NCBI GenBank assembly: GCA_030682475.1
Contig: JAUXOA010000088.1
Span: forward strand, 1 to 33,411
Reading direction: 5' to 3'
Length of the DNA stretch: 33,411 bases
From: Rhodoferax sp.
GTDB taxonomy: Bacteria; Pseudomonadota; Gammaproteobacteria; Burkholderiales; Burkholderiaceae_C
The notes beneath the pieces are model-generated. The model did no database searches and was not told the origin of the DNA. It saw only the letters and a program-made list of their open reading frames with translations. Below are positions 19,298 to 27,356 of this stretch, piece by piece (position 1 is the stretch's first letter; each line of letters begins with the position of its first letter). The position numbers were made by a program, and so were the translations under genes.

Positions 19298-20157
19298 AGA
19301 TTCAGTTGCTGTCAGACCTGCACCTCGAAGTTCACCCGCACTGGGTGGCCACCGCTGCGCCGGATGCCGACCTGCTGGTACTGGCCGGGGACATCGGTTC
19401 CTACCAGACCGGCTCGCAATTGTCGCAAATGTCGGACAGCAACTTTGGCCTGGCCCGCTTTTCCCCAAAGAATGGCTGGCCGACACCCGTCTTGTTTGTG
19501 CCCGGCAACCATGAGTACGACGGCATGGATTTTGAAGTGGCGCACGCACGCCTGTTCGAGACCTGCGAGCGACTGGGCATCACCTGGCTGGAGCGCGAAG
19601 TCTTCACCTGGGCAAGAGTGCACGAAAAAGCCATACGCTTTGTGGGCACCACCCTGTGGAGTGACTTTGACGCGTTCGCTCCGCCCGATGCAGCGGCCTG
19701 TGCTGCGTCCGATGCCAGCTTCGCTGGACTGCTCACGCAACAGCTCAAAGCCCGCGACAAGGCGTTTCGCGCCGCCAACTACTACCTCAAGAAAACCGGC
19801 ACCACCCGCCACGGCCTGCCGATGCTGGCCGAGGCCGTGCGCGAGCAAGCCCTGCTGTGCCAGGACTGGTTGTTCAAGGCATTGACTGAGCCGTTTGACG
19901 GCGCGACGGTGGTGGTGACACATTTCGCGCCCAGCCTTTTGAGTGCCGACCCGCGCTACGGACTCACGCCGGGCAGCGCTGGATTTTGCAATGCGCTGGA
20001 CCAGTGGCTGCCGCACGCGCAGCTTTGGCTGCACGGCCACCTGCATGCGCCCAGTAACTACGTCAAAAACGGCTGCCGCGTCATGGCCAACCCCCTGGGC
20101 TACGCAAGAAAAATGGAGCAGTCTGCTTTTCAGACGGCGTTTTGCATCGAACTCTGA
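19294..20157 (+). CDS. Calcineurin-like metallophosphoesterase
   Basis: A 287-residue cytosolic phosphoesterase with the complete dimetal motif set: D8 and H10 (SDLHLE), D33 (GDIG), GNHEYD at 71-76, T-H210 (THFAPS) and HGHLH at 247-251. The substrate is not predictable; relatives hydrolyse phosphomono- or diesters. The start at ATG 19294 overlaps the LysR stop (ATGA), implying co-expression with the regulator. An earlier in-frame start would lie inside the regulator and add an unconserved segment. Confidence 0.92.
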   Translation: MKIQLLSDLHLEVHPHWVATAAPDADLLVLAGDIGSYQTGSQLSQMSDSNFGLARFSPKNGWPTPVLFVPGNHEYDGMDFEVAHARLFETCERLGITWLEREVFTWARVHEKAIRFVGTTLWSDFDAFAPPDAAACAASDASFAGLLTQQLKARDKAFRAANYYLKKTGTTRHGLPMLAEAVREQALLCQDWLFKALTEPFDGATVVVTHFAPSLLSADPRYGLTPGSAGFCNALDQWLPHAQLWLHGHLHAPSNYVKNGCRVMANPLGYARKMEQSAFQTAFCIEL

Positions 20158-20210
20158 GGCCGATCTTGCCCTGGGTTGGGTACACTGAGGTTTTGACAGT
20201 GGAGCCCCGA

Positions 20211-20633
20211 ATGAAGATTCTTCTCGCCGTTGATGGCAGTCCCTACACCAAGAAAATGCTGGCCTACCTGACCACGCATGATGAATTGTTTGCCCAGGTC
20301 AATGACTACACCGTGCTCACGGTGCAGCCGACGCTGCCGCCGCGGGCCCGGGCCGCTGTCGGCAAGGAAATTGTGGATAAATACTATTCGGACGAAGCCG
20401 AGAAGGTGCTGGCCCCGGTGTCCAGGTTTTTGCTGCGCCATGGCATCGACGCCAAGAGCAGTTGGAAGACCGGTCATGCGGGCGAGAGCATCGCCAAGTT
20501 CGCCGACAGCGGCAAATTCGACTTACTCATTATGGGCTCGCATGGCTACGGCACACTGGTCAATCTGGTGATGGGCTCGGTCGCCACACAGGTGCTGGCG
20601 CGTTGCAATGTGCCAGTGTTGCTGGTGCGTTGA
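20211..20633 (+). CDS. Universal stress protein (UspA family)
   Basis: A 140-residue single-domain Usp. It begins MKILLAVDGSPYTKKML. The nucleotide-binding signature G-x2-G-x9-G-(S/T) is present at G109, G112, G122 and S123, so it is probably of the ATP-binding class. GGAG lies 6 bases before ATG 20211. An earlier in-frame ATG at 20142 lies within the preceding gene. These proteins are induced by stress or growth arrest; a partner cannot be named here. Confidence 0.93.
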   Translation: MKILLAVDGSPYTKKMLAYLTTHDELFAQVNDYTVLTVQPTLPPRARAAVGKEIVDKYYSDEAEKVLAPVSRFLLRHGIDAKSSWKTGHAGESIAKFADSGKFDLLIMGSHGYGTLVNLVMGSVATQVLARCNVPVLLVR

Positions 20634-20668
20634 AACGCTTAACGAGACCTCACGATGACAGAACTATT

Positions 20669-22174
20669 ATGCAAACTCTCCCCCTGATTCAACATCTGAT
20701 TAACGGCCAACTGGTCGCCGGCGGCAGCCGCGCGCAGGACGTTTTCAACCCGGCCACCGGGAAGGCTGAAAAACGTCTGTTGCTGGCCGACAAAGCCACG
20801 GTCGAGCAGGCGATTGCCTCGGCCCACGCCGCCTACCCGGCCTGGCGTGCCACACAGCCGCTCAAGCGGGCGCGGGTCATGAGCAAACTCAAAGTGCTGC
20901 TGGAAGAAAACGCCGAGCAGATCTGCGCCTTGCTCACTGCCGAGCACGGCAAAGTGTTAGGCGACGCCCTGGGCGAGCTGCAACGCGGCATTGAAAACGT
21001 CGAGTACGCCAGCTATTGCCCCGAACTGCTCAAAGGCGAGCACAGCAAAAACGTCGGTCCATCGATCGACTCGTGGAGCGAGTTTCAGCCGCTGGGCGTT
21101 ACCGCCGGCATCACGCCATTCAACTTCCCCGTCATGGTGCCGCTGTGGATGTGGCCGATGGCGGTGGCCTGCGGCAACACCTTTGTGCTCAAGCCCTCCG
21201 AGCGCGACCCCAGCAGCACCTTGCTGGTGGCGCAACTGGCGTTGCAGGCCGGTCTGCCACCCGGCGTGCTCAATGTCGTCAATGGTGACAAGGAAGCGGT
21301 GGACACCCTGCTGCATGACAAACGCGTGCAGGCCATCAGCTTTGTCGGCTCGACGCCGATTGCCGAATACATCTATGCCACCGGCTGCGCCAATGGCAAA
21401 CGGGTGCAGGCGCTGGGTGGCGCCAAGAACCACGCCGTGGTGATGCCCGATGCCGACGTCGCCAACGCCGTGAGCGCCCTGATGGGCGCCGCCTACGGTT
21501 CATGCGGCGAACGCTGCATGGCGATTCCGCTGGTGGTGGCGGTGGGCGAGGCAGTAGCCGATGCGGTGGTGGCCGGCCTGAAGATCGAGATTGCCAAAAT
21601 GAAAGTTGGTCCGGGTATCGACGCCAGCAACGATATGGGTCCGCTGGTCACCAAGCAGCACTTCGAGAAGGTCAAGGGCTTTGTCGACCAGGGCGTGGCC
21701 GAGGGCGCCACGCTGGTGGTCGATGGCCGTGGCGTCAAGGTCAGCGGTCATGAAGGAGGCTACTTCCTGGGCGCCTGTCTGTTCGACCACGTCAAACCCG
21801 GCATGACGATTTACCAGGAAGAAATTTTCGGGCCGGTGCTGGGCGTGGTGCGCGTCAAAACCCTGCAAGAAGCGATGGACTTGATTGATGCCCATGAGTA
21901 CGGCAACGGCACCTGTATCTTCACCCGCGACGGCGAAGCGGCGCGCTACTTCAGCGACAACATTCTGGTCGGCATGGTGGGTATCAACGTACCGCTGCCG
22001 GTGCCGGTGGCTTACCACTCGTTTGGCGGCTGGAAGCGATCGCTGTTTGGCGACCTCAGCGCCTACGGCCCGGACGCCGTGCGTTTTTATACCAAGCGCA
22101 AAACCATTACCCAGCGCTGGCCGTCGGCCGGGGTGCGGGAAGGCACGGTGTACAGCTTTCCGTCCAGCCGGTAA
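20669..22174 (+). CDS. mmsA: Methylmalonate-semialdehyde dehydrogenase (acylating)
   Basis: A 501-residue aldehyde dehydrogenase. It would oxidise methylmalonate semialdehyde with CoA and NAD to propionyl-CoA in valine (and pyrimidine) catabolism. The catalytic cysteine is C283 in GERCMA. In the usual general-base position the sequence reads GGAKNH, with Asn rather than Glu, as expected for the CoA-dependent acylating class. TPFNFPVMVPLWMWP at about 149-163 and the C-terminal FYTKRKTITQRWP are typical of MmsA. No strong Shine-Dalgarno precedes ATG 20669, but residues 1-25 match the usual start. Eight bases downstream begins a relic of alanine dehydrogenase. Confidence 0.96.
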   Translation: MQTLPLIQHLINGQLVAGGSRAQDVFNPATGKAEKRLLLADKATVEQAIASAHAAYPAWRATQPLKRARVMSKLKVLLEENAEQICALLTAEHGKVLGDALGELQRGIENVEYASYCPELLKGEHSKNVGPSIDSWSEFQPLGVTAGITPFNFPVMVPLWMWPMAVACGNTFVLKPSERDPSSTLLVAQLALQAGLPPGVLNVVNGDKEAVDTLLHDKRVQAISFVGSTPIAEYIYATGCANGKRVQALGGAKNHAVVMPDADVANAVSALMGAAYGSCGERCMAIPLVVAVGEAVADAVVAGLKIEIAKMKVGPGIDASNDMGPLVTKQHFEKVKGFVDQGVAEGATLVVDGRGVKVSGHEGGYFLGACLFDHVKPGMTIYQEEIFGPVLGVVRVKTLQEAMDLIDAHEYGNGTCIFTRDGEAARYFSDNILVGMVGINVPLPVPVAYHSFGGWKRSLFGDLSAYGPDAVRFYTKRKTITQRWPSAGVREGTVYSFPSSR

Positions 22175-22182
22175 TTCACATC

Positions 22183-22278
22183 ATGCGCGTCGGACTACCC
22201 CAAGAAATCAAAAACCACGAAGCGGCCGCCCAGGCCCTGGGCTACAACTTTGTGAACGCTGACACCTTGCTCGCATGA
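22183..22278 (+). pseudogene. ald: Alanine dehydrogenase relic with large internal deletion
   Basis: A 31-codon frame starts MRVGLPQEIKNHE, the hallmark N-terminus of alanine dehydrogenase (MR.G.PKEIKNHE). It continues directly as AAAQALGYNFVNADTLLA then TGA, which resembles the C-terminus of the same enzyme (THEAVAEALG..FV.A...LA). About 340 internal residues are missing. The join lies at the codons for HE, present in both the normal N-terminal NHE and C-terminal THE segments, so a deletion between short direct repeats is plausible. The reading frame, start and stop survive, but the product cannot be an enzyme. Confidence 0.7.
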
Positions 22279-22346
22279 AACCAGCCCCACAATGGCCACC
22301 CCAGCAACCAGTGCAGGGTGATCGCCAAAGGCGTGTAGCGGGCCAT
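22279..22346 (-). pseudogene. 5' fragment of a cytochrome b561-like gene
   Basis: On the minus strand, ATG 22346 opens MARYTPLAITLHWLL, closely matching the first helix of cytochrome b561-type membrane proteins (RYT..AI.LHWL, with the haem-ligand His). After LLG the sense frame drifts; the +1 frame reads VAIVGLVS, suggesting a frameshift. The frame runs into the ald relic and stops at 22242. It is probably debris from the same rearrangement. Confidence 0.5.
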
Positions 22347-22368
22347 CCAGGCAGTCACCCGGTCCGAC

Positions 22369-25300
22369 CTAGTTCAACCGGCCGGTTTGCTGCTCCAGCG
22401 TCTTCAACTGTTCAAGCAAGGCATTGCGCAGGTCATGCAGTTCGCCCAGCCGCACCTGCGCCTCCGGGCCCCGACCCCGGACCTTGAGTTCACAAAGCTC
22501 CGCCGCCCGTGCATGCACCTCCCGGTGCAAGGCCTGGATGGCCTGGAAGGCTGGTTGCGCACCATGGCGGGCCCGGCCCCTGGCGTTGAACCACTGGCCG
22601 AAGCGGCTCTGCTGGTGATCCAGCGACGGCGGGGCTTCACGCTCGCCCCTGAGGTGGTTTTCAACGTCTGCAATCCAGGCGCAGTGCTCGATGCCGGCAA
22701 AGAGCAGTGGCAAGTCGTCTCGGCTCACCGCAGGCAGATCGACCCAGGCCGGATCGGGCCGCCAGGCAGCCGTCCAGCCGGGTAACTCGTGCGCCGGCAT
22801 GGGGCGGGCAATGCCGTGGCCCTGGGCCAATTCGCAGCCAAGTTGCAGCAGCATTTCGCCGTGCTCCACGGTCTCCACCCCTTCGGCAACGACCTGGAGG
22901 TGGAAGGCGACAGCCAGGCCGATCACGCCCTCCAGAATGGCCAGGTCGTCCGGGTCATCGAGCATGTTGCGCACAAAGCTCTGGTCGATCTTGAGCTGGG
23001 TCACTGGCAGACGCTTCAGATAAGTCAGTGAGGAGTAGCCGGTGCCAAAGTCATCCAGCGAAAAATTCACCCCGAGCTCCCGGCAGGCCTCAATGACTTG
23101 GGATACATGAGCCAGGTCTTCCAGCGCGCTGGTTTCCAGCACTTCCAGTTCCAGGTCGCCTGCCCTGGCATTCGGATGCGCCGCCAGAATCTCACGCAGG
23201 CGCGCCACGAAGTCCGCCTGTTGCAACTGACGTGCGCCGACATTGACGCTGACCGGAATGTCCATTCCGGCGGCCTGCCAGAGCGCCATCTGGGTCAGGG
23301 CGCTGTCAATCACCCACTCGCCGAGTTCGACCGCCAGTGGATGATTCTCGATCACCTGCAAGAACACCGTCGGCGGCAAGAGACCTCTTTGCGGGTGTTG
23401 CCAGCGGATCAACGCCTCGGCACCGATGACAGCCCCCGTGCGCATGTTCACCTTGGGCTGGTAATACAGCACGAATTCGCGCTCGACCAGGGCGCGGCGG
23501 ATGCGCTCCAGGCTTTCGTGATGGCCACGCACGCTTCGGTCTTGTGCGGCGTCAAAAAGGTGGTAACGGTTCTTGCCGGCCAGCTTGGCCTGGTACATGG
23601 CCTGGTCAGCCTGGCGCAGCAGTTGATCTGCATCCTCGTCTTGCGCCTGCGGGTAGAAAGTGACGCCCAGACTGGCCGAAACCTGTAGCATGCGTTCTCC
23701 GACCTGCACCGGCTGGGCAGCGGCGTCGAGCAGGCGGTTGAGCATCGGCATGCTGGCTTCGATGTTGGCCAGATCAAGCAGTACGGCGACAAATTCATCC
23801 CCGCCCAGGCGGGCGAGGGTGTCGCCTTCGCGCAGGGTCTGCTTCATGCGGGTGGACAAGGCGATCAGCAACTGGTCGCCGGTTTCGTGCCCGTGGCAGT
23901 CGTTGATGGCCTTGAAACCATCGAGGTCGAGAAAGACCACCGCCAGCAGTTGCCCGTGCCGCTGTGCCTGAGCCATGCCCTGGTGCAGGCGGTCGGCCAA
24001 CAGCACGCGGTTGGGCAGACTGGTCAGCGCGTCGTAGTGGCCGATACGTTCGAGCTGCTTTTGATGATCCTTGAGCACGGTGATGTCGGAGAACAGCGCC
24101 ACGTAGTGCCCGGTGTTACCCTGGGCATCGCGCACCGTGCTGATGGTTTGCATCTCGGCATACACCTCGCCGTTCTTGCGCCGGTTCCAGATTTCTCCGT
24201 ACCAGTGGCCTTTCTCGATCAAACTGCGCCACATGGCGGTGTAGAACTCTTTTCCCTGACGGCCAGAACTGCGCAGGCGCGGGTTGCGGCCCAGGACTTC
24301 GTCCCGGTTGTAGCCGGTGATGCCGCAGAATGCGTCGTTGACGTCGATGATGGTGCCGTCAGCGGTGGTGATCATGATGCCATCGCGGGAATGGGTGAAG
24401 ACGCTGGCGGAGAGGTGCAGGTTTTCTTCGGTCTGTTTGAGCTTGGTGATGTCATGGGCGACGCCCAGCACGCCGACCAGCTTGCCCGCGGCATCGCGCA
24501 TCGGCGTCTTGGTGGTCTCGAACAGTCTGCGCTGGCCATCTTCGGCAAAGGTCAGCCATTCCTCGTTGCTGCTCGGTTTGCCGGCCTCGATTGCCCTGCG
24601 GTCGTATTCGCGGAAGGAGTCCGCCAGTTCCTGGTCCACGAAGTCGTAGTCGGTCTTGCCCAGGATGCCGGCTTTTTTGGCGCCTAAGAGACGCTCGAAC
24701 ATCAGGTTGCAGTCGAGAAAAACGCCCTCCACGTCCTTCAGCCACACCAGGTCGGGAATGGCATCGAAGGTGGCTTGCAGCTTGCCCTGGGTCGCGGCGA
24801 TTTCGGCGGTGCGCTGCACGACCAGCGCTTCAAGATGCCGTTTGTGCGCCTTCAACTCGACCAGCAGTTTCGCCAGGTAGCCCAGCAGCAGGCTGAACAG
24901 CAGGCCGAGCGCGCCCTTGAGCGTCAGTCCGAGCGGGGCGCCCCAGCCCTTGACGGGGGCGAGGCTGAGCGTCCAGGCGCCATTGGGCATCTCCAGGGTT
25001 TGCGCCACCGGGTCGATCAGTGCGGCGGACGAGGACGCGGCGATGGTCTGTTTTTGTCCGGTGTCCGGGTGGATGCGCCACAGTTCGTAGCCCAAGCCCT
25101 GCTCCGCCAGTTGGGGCAGCCCGGCATCCTCGATCGCTTCGGGAAAGCGGATCAGGACGGTGGTGAATCCCCAGAACGACGGTTTGCCCTTGCCGTCATC
25201 GAGAAACACCGGCAGCCGTCCGACTGCGCCCAGTCCGCCTTGCATCAGGTTGAACGGCCCGGCCAGGGTGAGTTTGCCGGTGTCGCGCGCGCGGAAGGCT

Positions 25301-25728
25301 TCCTGGTCGCGCGCCGGGTCTTGCAGCAGGTTGTGGCCGATGGCTTTTTCGTTGCCGGCCAGCGGGACGATGTGTTGCACGATGCCACCCGGGGCCAGTT
25401 GCAGCGCGGCGGCGCCGGGGTAGTAAGGCAGCATCTCGCGGGCGATGGCGTCGAAGTCGGGGATGCTGCCCTTGCCTTGGCGCACCAGGGCGGCCAGGGC
25501 GTAGGTGGCGGACAGGGCGTGTTCGATGTTGCGCTGGATCGCGTGGGCGCGGTTGCTGGCCTGGTCGGCGAGGCGCGTGCGTTGTTCCTGCAGGCGTTGC
25601 TGTTCCGATTGCCGCACCAGCAAGCCCGCCGCGGCGGCAGCGATCAGGAACACGATGAACGCCACGATCAGCGGGCGGCGGCTGGAATCATGCGTTGCGG
25701 CAGCGGCGGGGGTGAGCTGGTTTGACAT
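22369..25728 (-). CDS. CHASE-PAS-PAS-GGDEF-EAL-CZB cyclic-di-GMP protein
   Basis: A 1119-residue membrane sensor for cyclic-di-GMP turnover. A membrane helix lies at about 18-38, a CHASE-type periplasmic sensor at about 60-255, and a second helix at about 268-288. PAS domains occupy about 315-430 and 437-552. The GGDEF domain (about 563-725) has intact GGDEF at 642-646 and an RxxD inhibitory site at 633-636. The EAL domain (about 738-985) has E771-A-L, N829, DDFGTGYSS at 892-900, K913 and E949, so diguanylate cyclase and phosphodiesterase sites both look complete. The C-terminal about 1005-1080 resembles a CZB zinc-binding domain (H1015, W1018, H1068, H1072), but the usual cysteine in C-x-F-G-x-W is Ser1041. 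The start is ATG 25728. Confidence 0.95.
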   Translation of the reverse strand: MSNQLTPAAAATHDSSRRPLIVAFIVFLIAAAAAGLLVRQSEQQRLQEQRTRLADQASNRAHAIQRNIEHALSATYALAALVRQGKGSIPDFDAIAREMLPYYPGAAALQLAPGGIVQHIVPLAGNEKAIGHNLLQDPARDQEAFRARDTGKLTLAGPFNLMQGGLGAVGRLPVFLDDGKGKPSFWGFTTVLIRFPEAIEDAGLPQLAEQGLGYELWRIHPDTGQKQTIAASSSAALIDPVAQTLEMPNGAWTLSLAPVKGWGAPLGLTLKGALGLLFSLLLGYLAKLLVELKAHKRHLEALVVQRTAEIAATQGKLQATFDAIPDLVWLKDVEGVFLDCNLMFERLLGAKKAGILGKTDYDFVDQELADSFREYDRRAIEAGKPSSNEEWLTFAEDGQRRLFETTKTPMRDAAGKLVGVLGVAHDITKLKQTEENLHLSASVFTHSRDGIMITTADGTIIDVNDAFCGITGYNRDEVLGRNPRLRSSGRQGKEFYTAMWRSLIEKGHWYGEIWNRRKNGEVYAEMQTISTVRDAQGNTGHYVALFSDITVLKDHQKQLERIGHYDALTSLPNRVLLADRLHQGMAQAQRHGQLLAVVFLDLDGFKAINDCHGHETGDQLLIALSTRMKQTLREGDTLARLGGDEFVAVLLDLANIEASMPMLNRLLDAAAQPVQVGERMLQVSASLGVTFYPQAQDEDADQLLRQADQAMYQAKLAGKNRYHLFDAAQDRSVRGHHESLERIRRALVEREFVLYYQPKVNMRTGAVIGAEALIRWQHPQRGLLPPTVFLQVIENHPLAVELGEWVIDSALTQMALWQAAGMDIPVSVNVGARQLQQADFVARLREILAAHPNARAGDLELEVLETSALEDLAHVSQVIEACRELGVNFSLDDFGTGYSSLTYLKRLPVTQLKIDQSFVRNMLDDPDDLAILEGVIGLAVAFHLQVVAEGVETVEHGEMLLQLGCELAQGHGIARPMPAHELPGWTAAWRPDPAWVDLPAVSRDDLPLLFAGIEHCAWIADVENHLRGEREAPPSLDHQQSRFGQWFNARGRARHGAQPAFQAIQALHREVHARAAELCELKVRGRGPEAQVRLGELHDLRNALLEQLKTLEQQTGRLN

Positions 25729-25962
25729 CAGTTTGGGTATCGGCGGTTTGGGTCAGTTGAGGACAGGGCTGGCTCTTTGAACGGTTGAGGACAGAGCTTG
25801 TTCGCTTCGCGTAACTGCGGTCTGTCCCGCAAAGGTTCAGTTAGTCTACAGGGGAAATGCTTATTTTTTGGGCCTGCGTGAAGCCCGCTTCACGGCTCAG
25901 GCCAGATCCGGTGCATCGCCATCACGCACCGCAGCGTTGGATGTGACGCCTACAATTTACCC
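25729..25962. other. Intergenic region with a direct repeat
   Basis: This 234-base gap lies between the divergent cyclic-di-GMP gene and the DsbA-like gene. GTTGAGGACAG-G/A-GCT occurs twice (25756-25770 and 25784-25798), 28 bases apart with one mismatch, upstream of the cyclic-di-GMP gene. An imperfect stem (GGCCTG..TGAAGC / GCTTCA..CAGGCC) is at 25871-25903. No ORF or clear promoter is seen. Confidence 0.45.
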
Positions 25963-26634
25963 ATGAATACACCGACGCTCACCATTGACGTGGTATCCGA
26001 CATCGTCTGCCCCTGGTGCTATATCGGCAAACGCAAACTCGAGGCCGCGCTGGCTTTGCCCGACGCGGCCAGCCTGCCTAATGTGCTGATCCGCTGGCAC
26101 CCGTTTCAGCTCAACCCCGACCTGCCAGCGCAAGGCATCTCGCGCCAGCAGTATCTGGAAGACAAGTTTGGTGGCCCCGCGCGCGCCGCCGAAATCTACC
26201 AACGGGTGCGCGCGGCGGGCCAGGCGGTCGGGCTGGCGCTCAACATCGACGGCATCACGCTGCAGCCCAACACACTAGCCGCGCACGCCCTGATGGCCTT
26301 TGCCCACTCGGGTGGCTTTGATGCCAGCGACATCAAGGAGCGATTGCTCAAGGCCTATTTTGTGGAAAACCGCTTCATTGGCAGCACCGATGTGCTGACT
26401 GAGATTGCCGAAGAAGCTGGGCTCAACGGCCAAGCAGCGCGCGCTTTTGTGAGCGACCCCGAACAACTGGCGGCAGTGGCCCAGGCCGACGCCCACAGCC
26501 GCAGCCTGGGCATCAGCGGTGTGCCGTTTTTCATCTTCAACCAGAAGGTATCAGTGTCTGGCGCGCAAGACCCGGCCACTTTGCTGGGGGCCATGCAACA
26601 GGCGGTAGCGGGCAAAGACTCAAAACTCGGTTAA
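25963..26634 (+). CDS. DsbA-family oxidoreductase, FrnE-like
   Basis: A 223-residue thioredoxin-fold protein with a helical insertion. The active site is C16-P-W-C19 in DVVSDIVCPWCYIGK. It lacks a signal peptide, so it is cytoplasmic, like FrnE and related 2-hydroxychromene-2-carboxylate isomerase-fold proteins. The cis-proline loop GISGVPFFIFNQ is near 182-193. It probably acts as a thiol-disulfide oxidoreductase; the substrate is unknown. The next gene begins 9 bases after its stop, so the two probably share a transcript. Confidence 0.93.
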   Translation: MNTPTLTIDVVSDIVCPWCYIGKRKLEAALALPDAASLPNVLIRWHPFQLNPDLPAQGISRQQYLEDKFGGPARAAEIYQRVRAAGQAVGLALNIDGITLQPNTLAAHALMAFAHSGGFDASDIKERLLKAYFVENRFIGSTDVLTEIAEEAGLNGQAARAFVSDPEQLAAVAQADAHSRSLGISGVPFFIFNQKVSVSGAQDPATLLGAMQQAVAGKDSKLG

Positions 26635-26643
26635 ATTGCTTCC

Positions 26644-27162
26644 ATGTCTTTGTCTGATGTGAGCCTCAAGGCGCAAACCCCGAATTTTTCCCAAGTCGAA
26701 TTTCGAGCCGCACTGGGCATGTTTGCCACCGGTGTGACCATCGTGACCGCCCGCACCGCTGAGGGCGAACTGCTGGGGCTCACCGCCAACTCGTTCAACT
26801 CGGTGTCGCTGGACCCGCCTTTGGTGCTGTGGAGCCTGGCCCGGGCGGCCGCGTCCCTGAGCGCCTTCAGCGCCGGCTCGCACTACGCCATCAACATCCT
26901 GGGGGCTGACCAACACGATCTGGCCCGGCGTTTTGCCGCCAAAGACGTCGACCGGTTCGCTGACGTGGCGTTCGTCCAGGGCGTTGGAGGGGCGCCCCTG
27001 CTGTCAGGCGCGGCTGCCACTTTTGAATGTTTCAACCGCAGCCGTTATGAAGAAGGCGACCATGTGATCTTCGTCGGCGAAGTCGAGCGCTGCTCACACC
27101 GCGCAGGCGCCTCCCCCTTGTTGTTTCACGGTGGCAAGTTCTACACCGAGCACCCCTTGTAG
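26644..27162 (+). CDS. Flavin reductase-like domain protein
   Basis: A 172-residue protein with the FMN-binding split-barrel of the flavin reductase (HpaC/DIM6-NTAB) family. It has FRAALGMFATGVTIVTA near 20-36, GLTANSFNSVSLDPPLVLWSL near 54-74, HYAINIL near 88 and a C-terminal GDHVIFVGEVE..., with PLLFHGGKFY at the end. Such proteins supply reduced FMN to monooxygenases or bind FMN directly. No partner oxygenase is nearby. Only a weak ribosome-binding site precedes ATG 26644. Confidence 0.92.
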   Translation: MSLSDVSLKAQTPNFSQVEFRAALGMFATGVTIVTARTAEGELLGLTANSFNSVSLDPPLVLWSLARAAASLSAFSAGSHYAINILGADQHDLARRFAAKDVDRFADVAFVQGVGGAPLLSGAAATFECFNRSRYEEGDHVIFVGEVERCSHRAGASPLLFHGGKFYTEHPL

Positions 27163-27274
27163 CGCGACGCTCCGACCCGCGCACCGCATCAAACTGTGGT
27201 CTGGCCCAGCAGCTCGGCGGTATGCTATTGCTTACTGAGGGCTTATCCTCGTGTGGGCGGTGACCCCGTGCCCT

Positions 27275-27280
27275 TATACT
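27275..27280 (+). promoter_or_regulatory. Candidate -10 box for the exbB-tonB operon
   Basis: TATACT lies 77 bases upstream of the exbB start in an otherwise non-coding 194-base gap. The -35 region is weak. I looked for a Fur-box-like dyad here and did not find a convincing one. Confidence 0.35.
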
Positions 27281-27356
27281 CGCCCAATGCATTTTTTGGG
27301 TGTCGGCAACTTGGCTGTGATGACTGCCCCCCAACACCATATTGAAAGGAAATAGA

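Noticed and set aside
20655-20687. A ten-codon frame (MTELLCKLSP) overlapping the mmsA start
   Set aside because: It is very short with no ribosome-binding site; a leader-peptide role cannot be supported.
25871-25903. Imperfect stem in the gap before the DsbA-like gene, considered as a terminator
   Set aside because: The stem is interrupted and no T-run follows on either strand; the genes here are divergent, so no terminator is expected.
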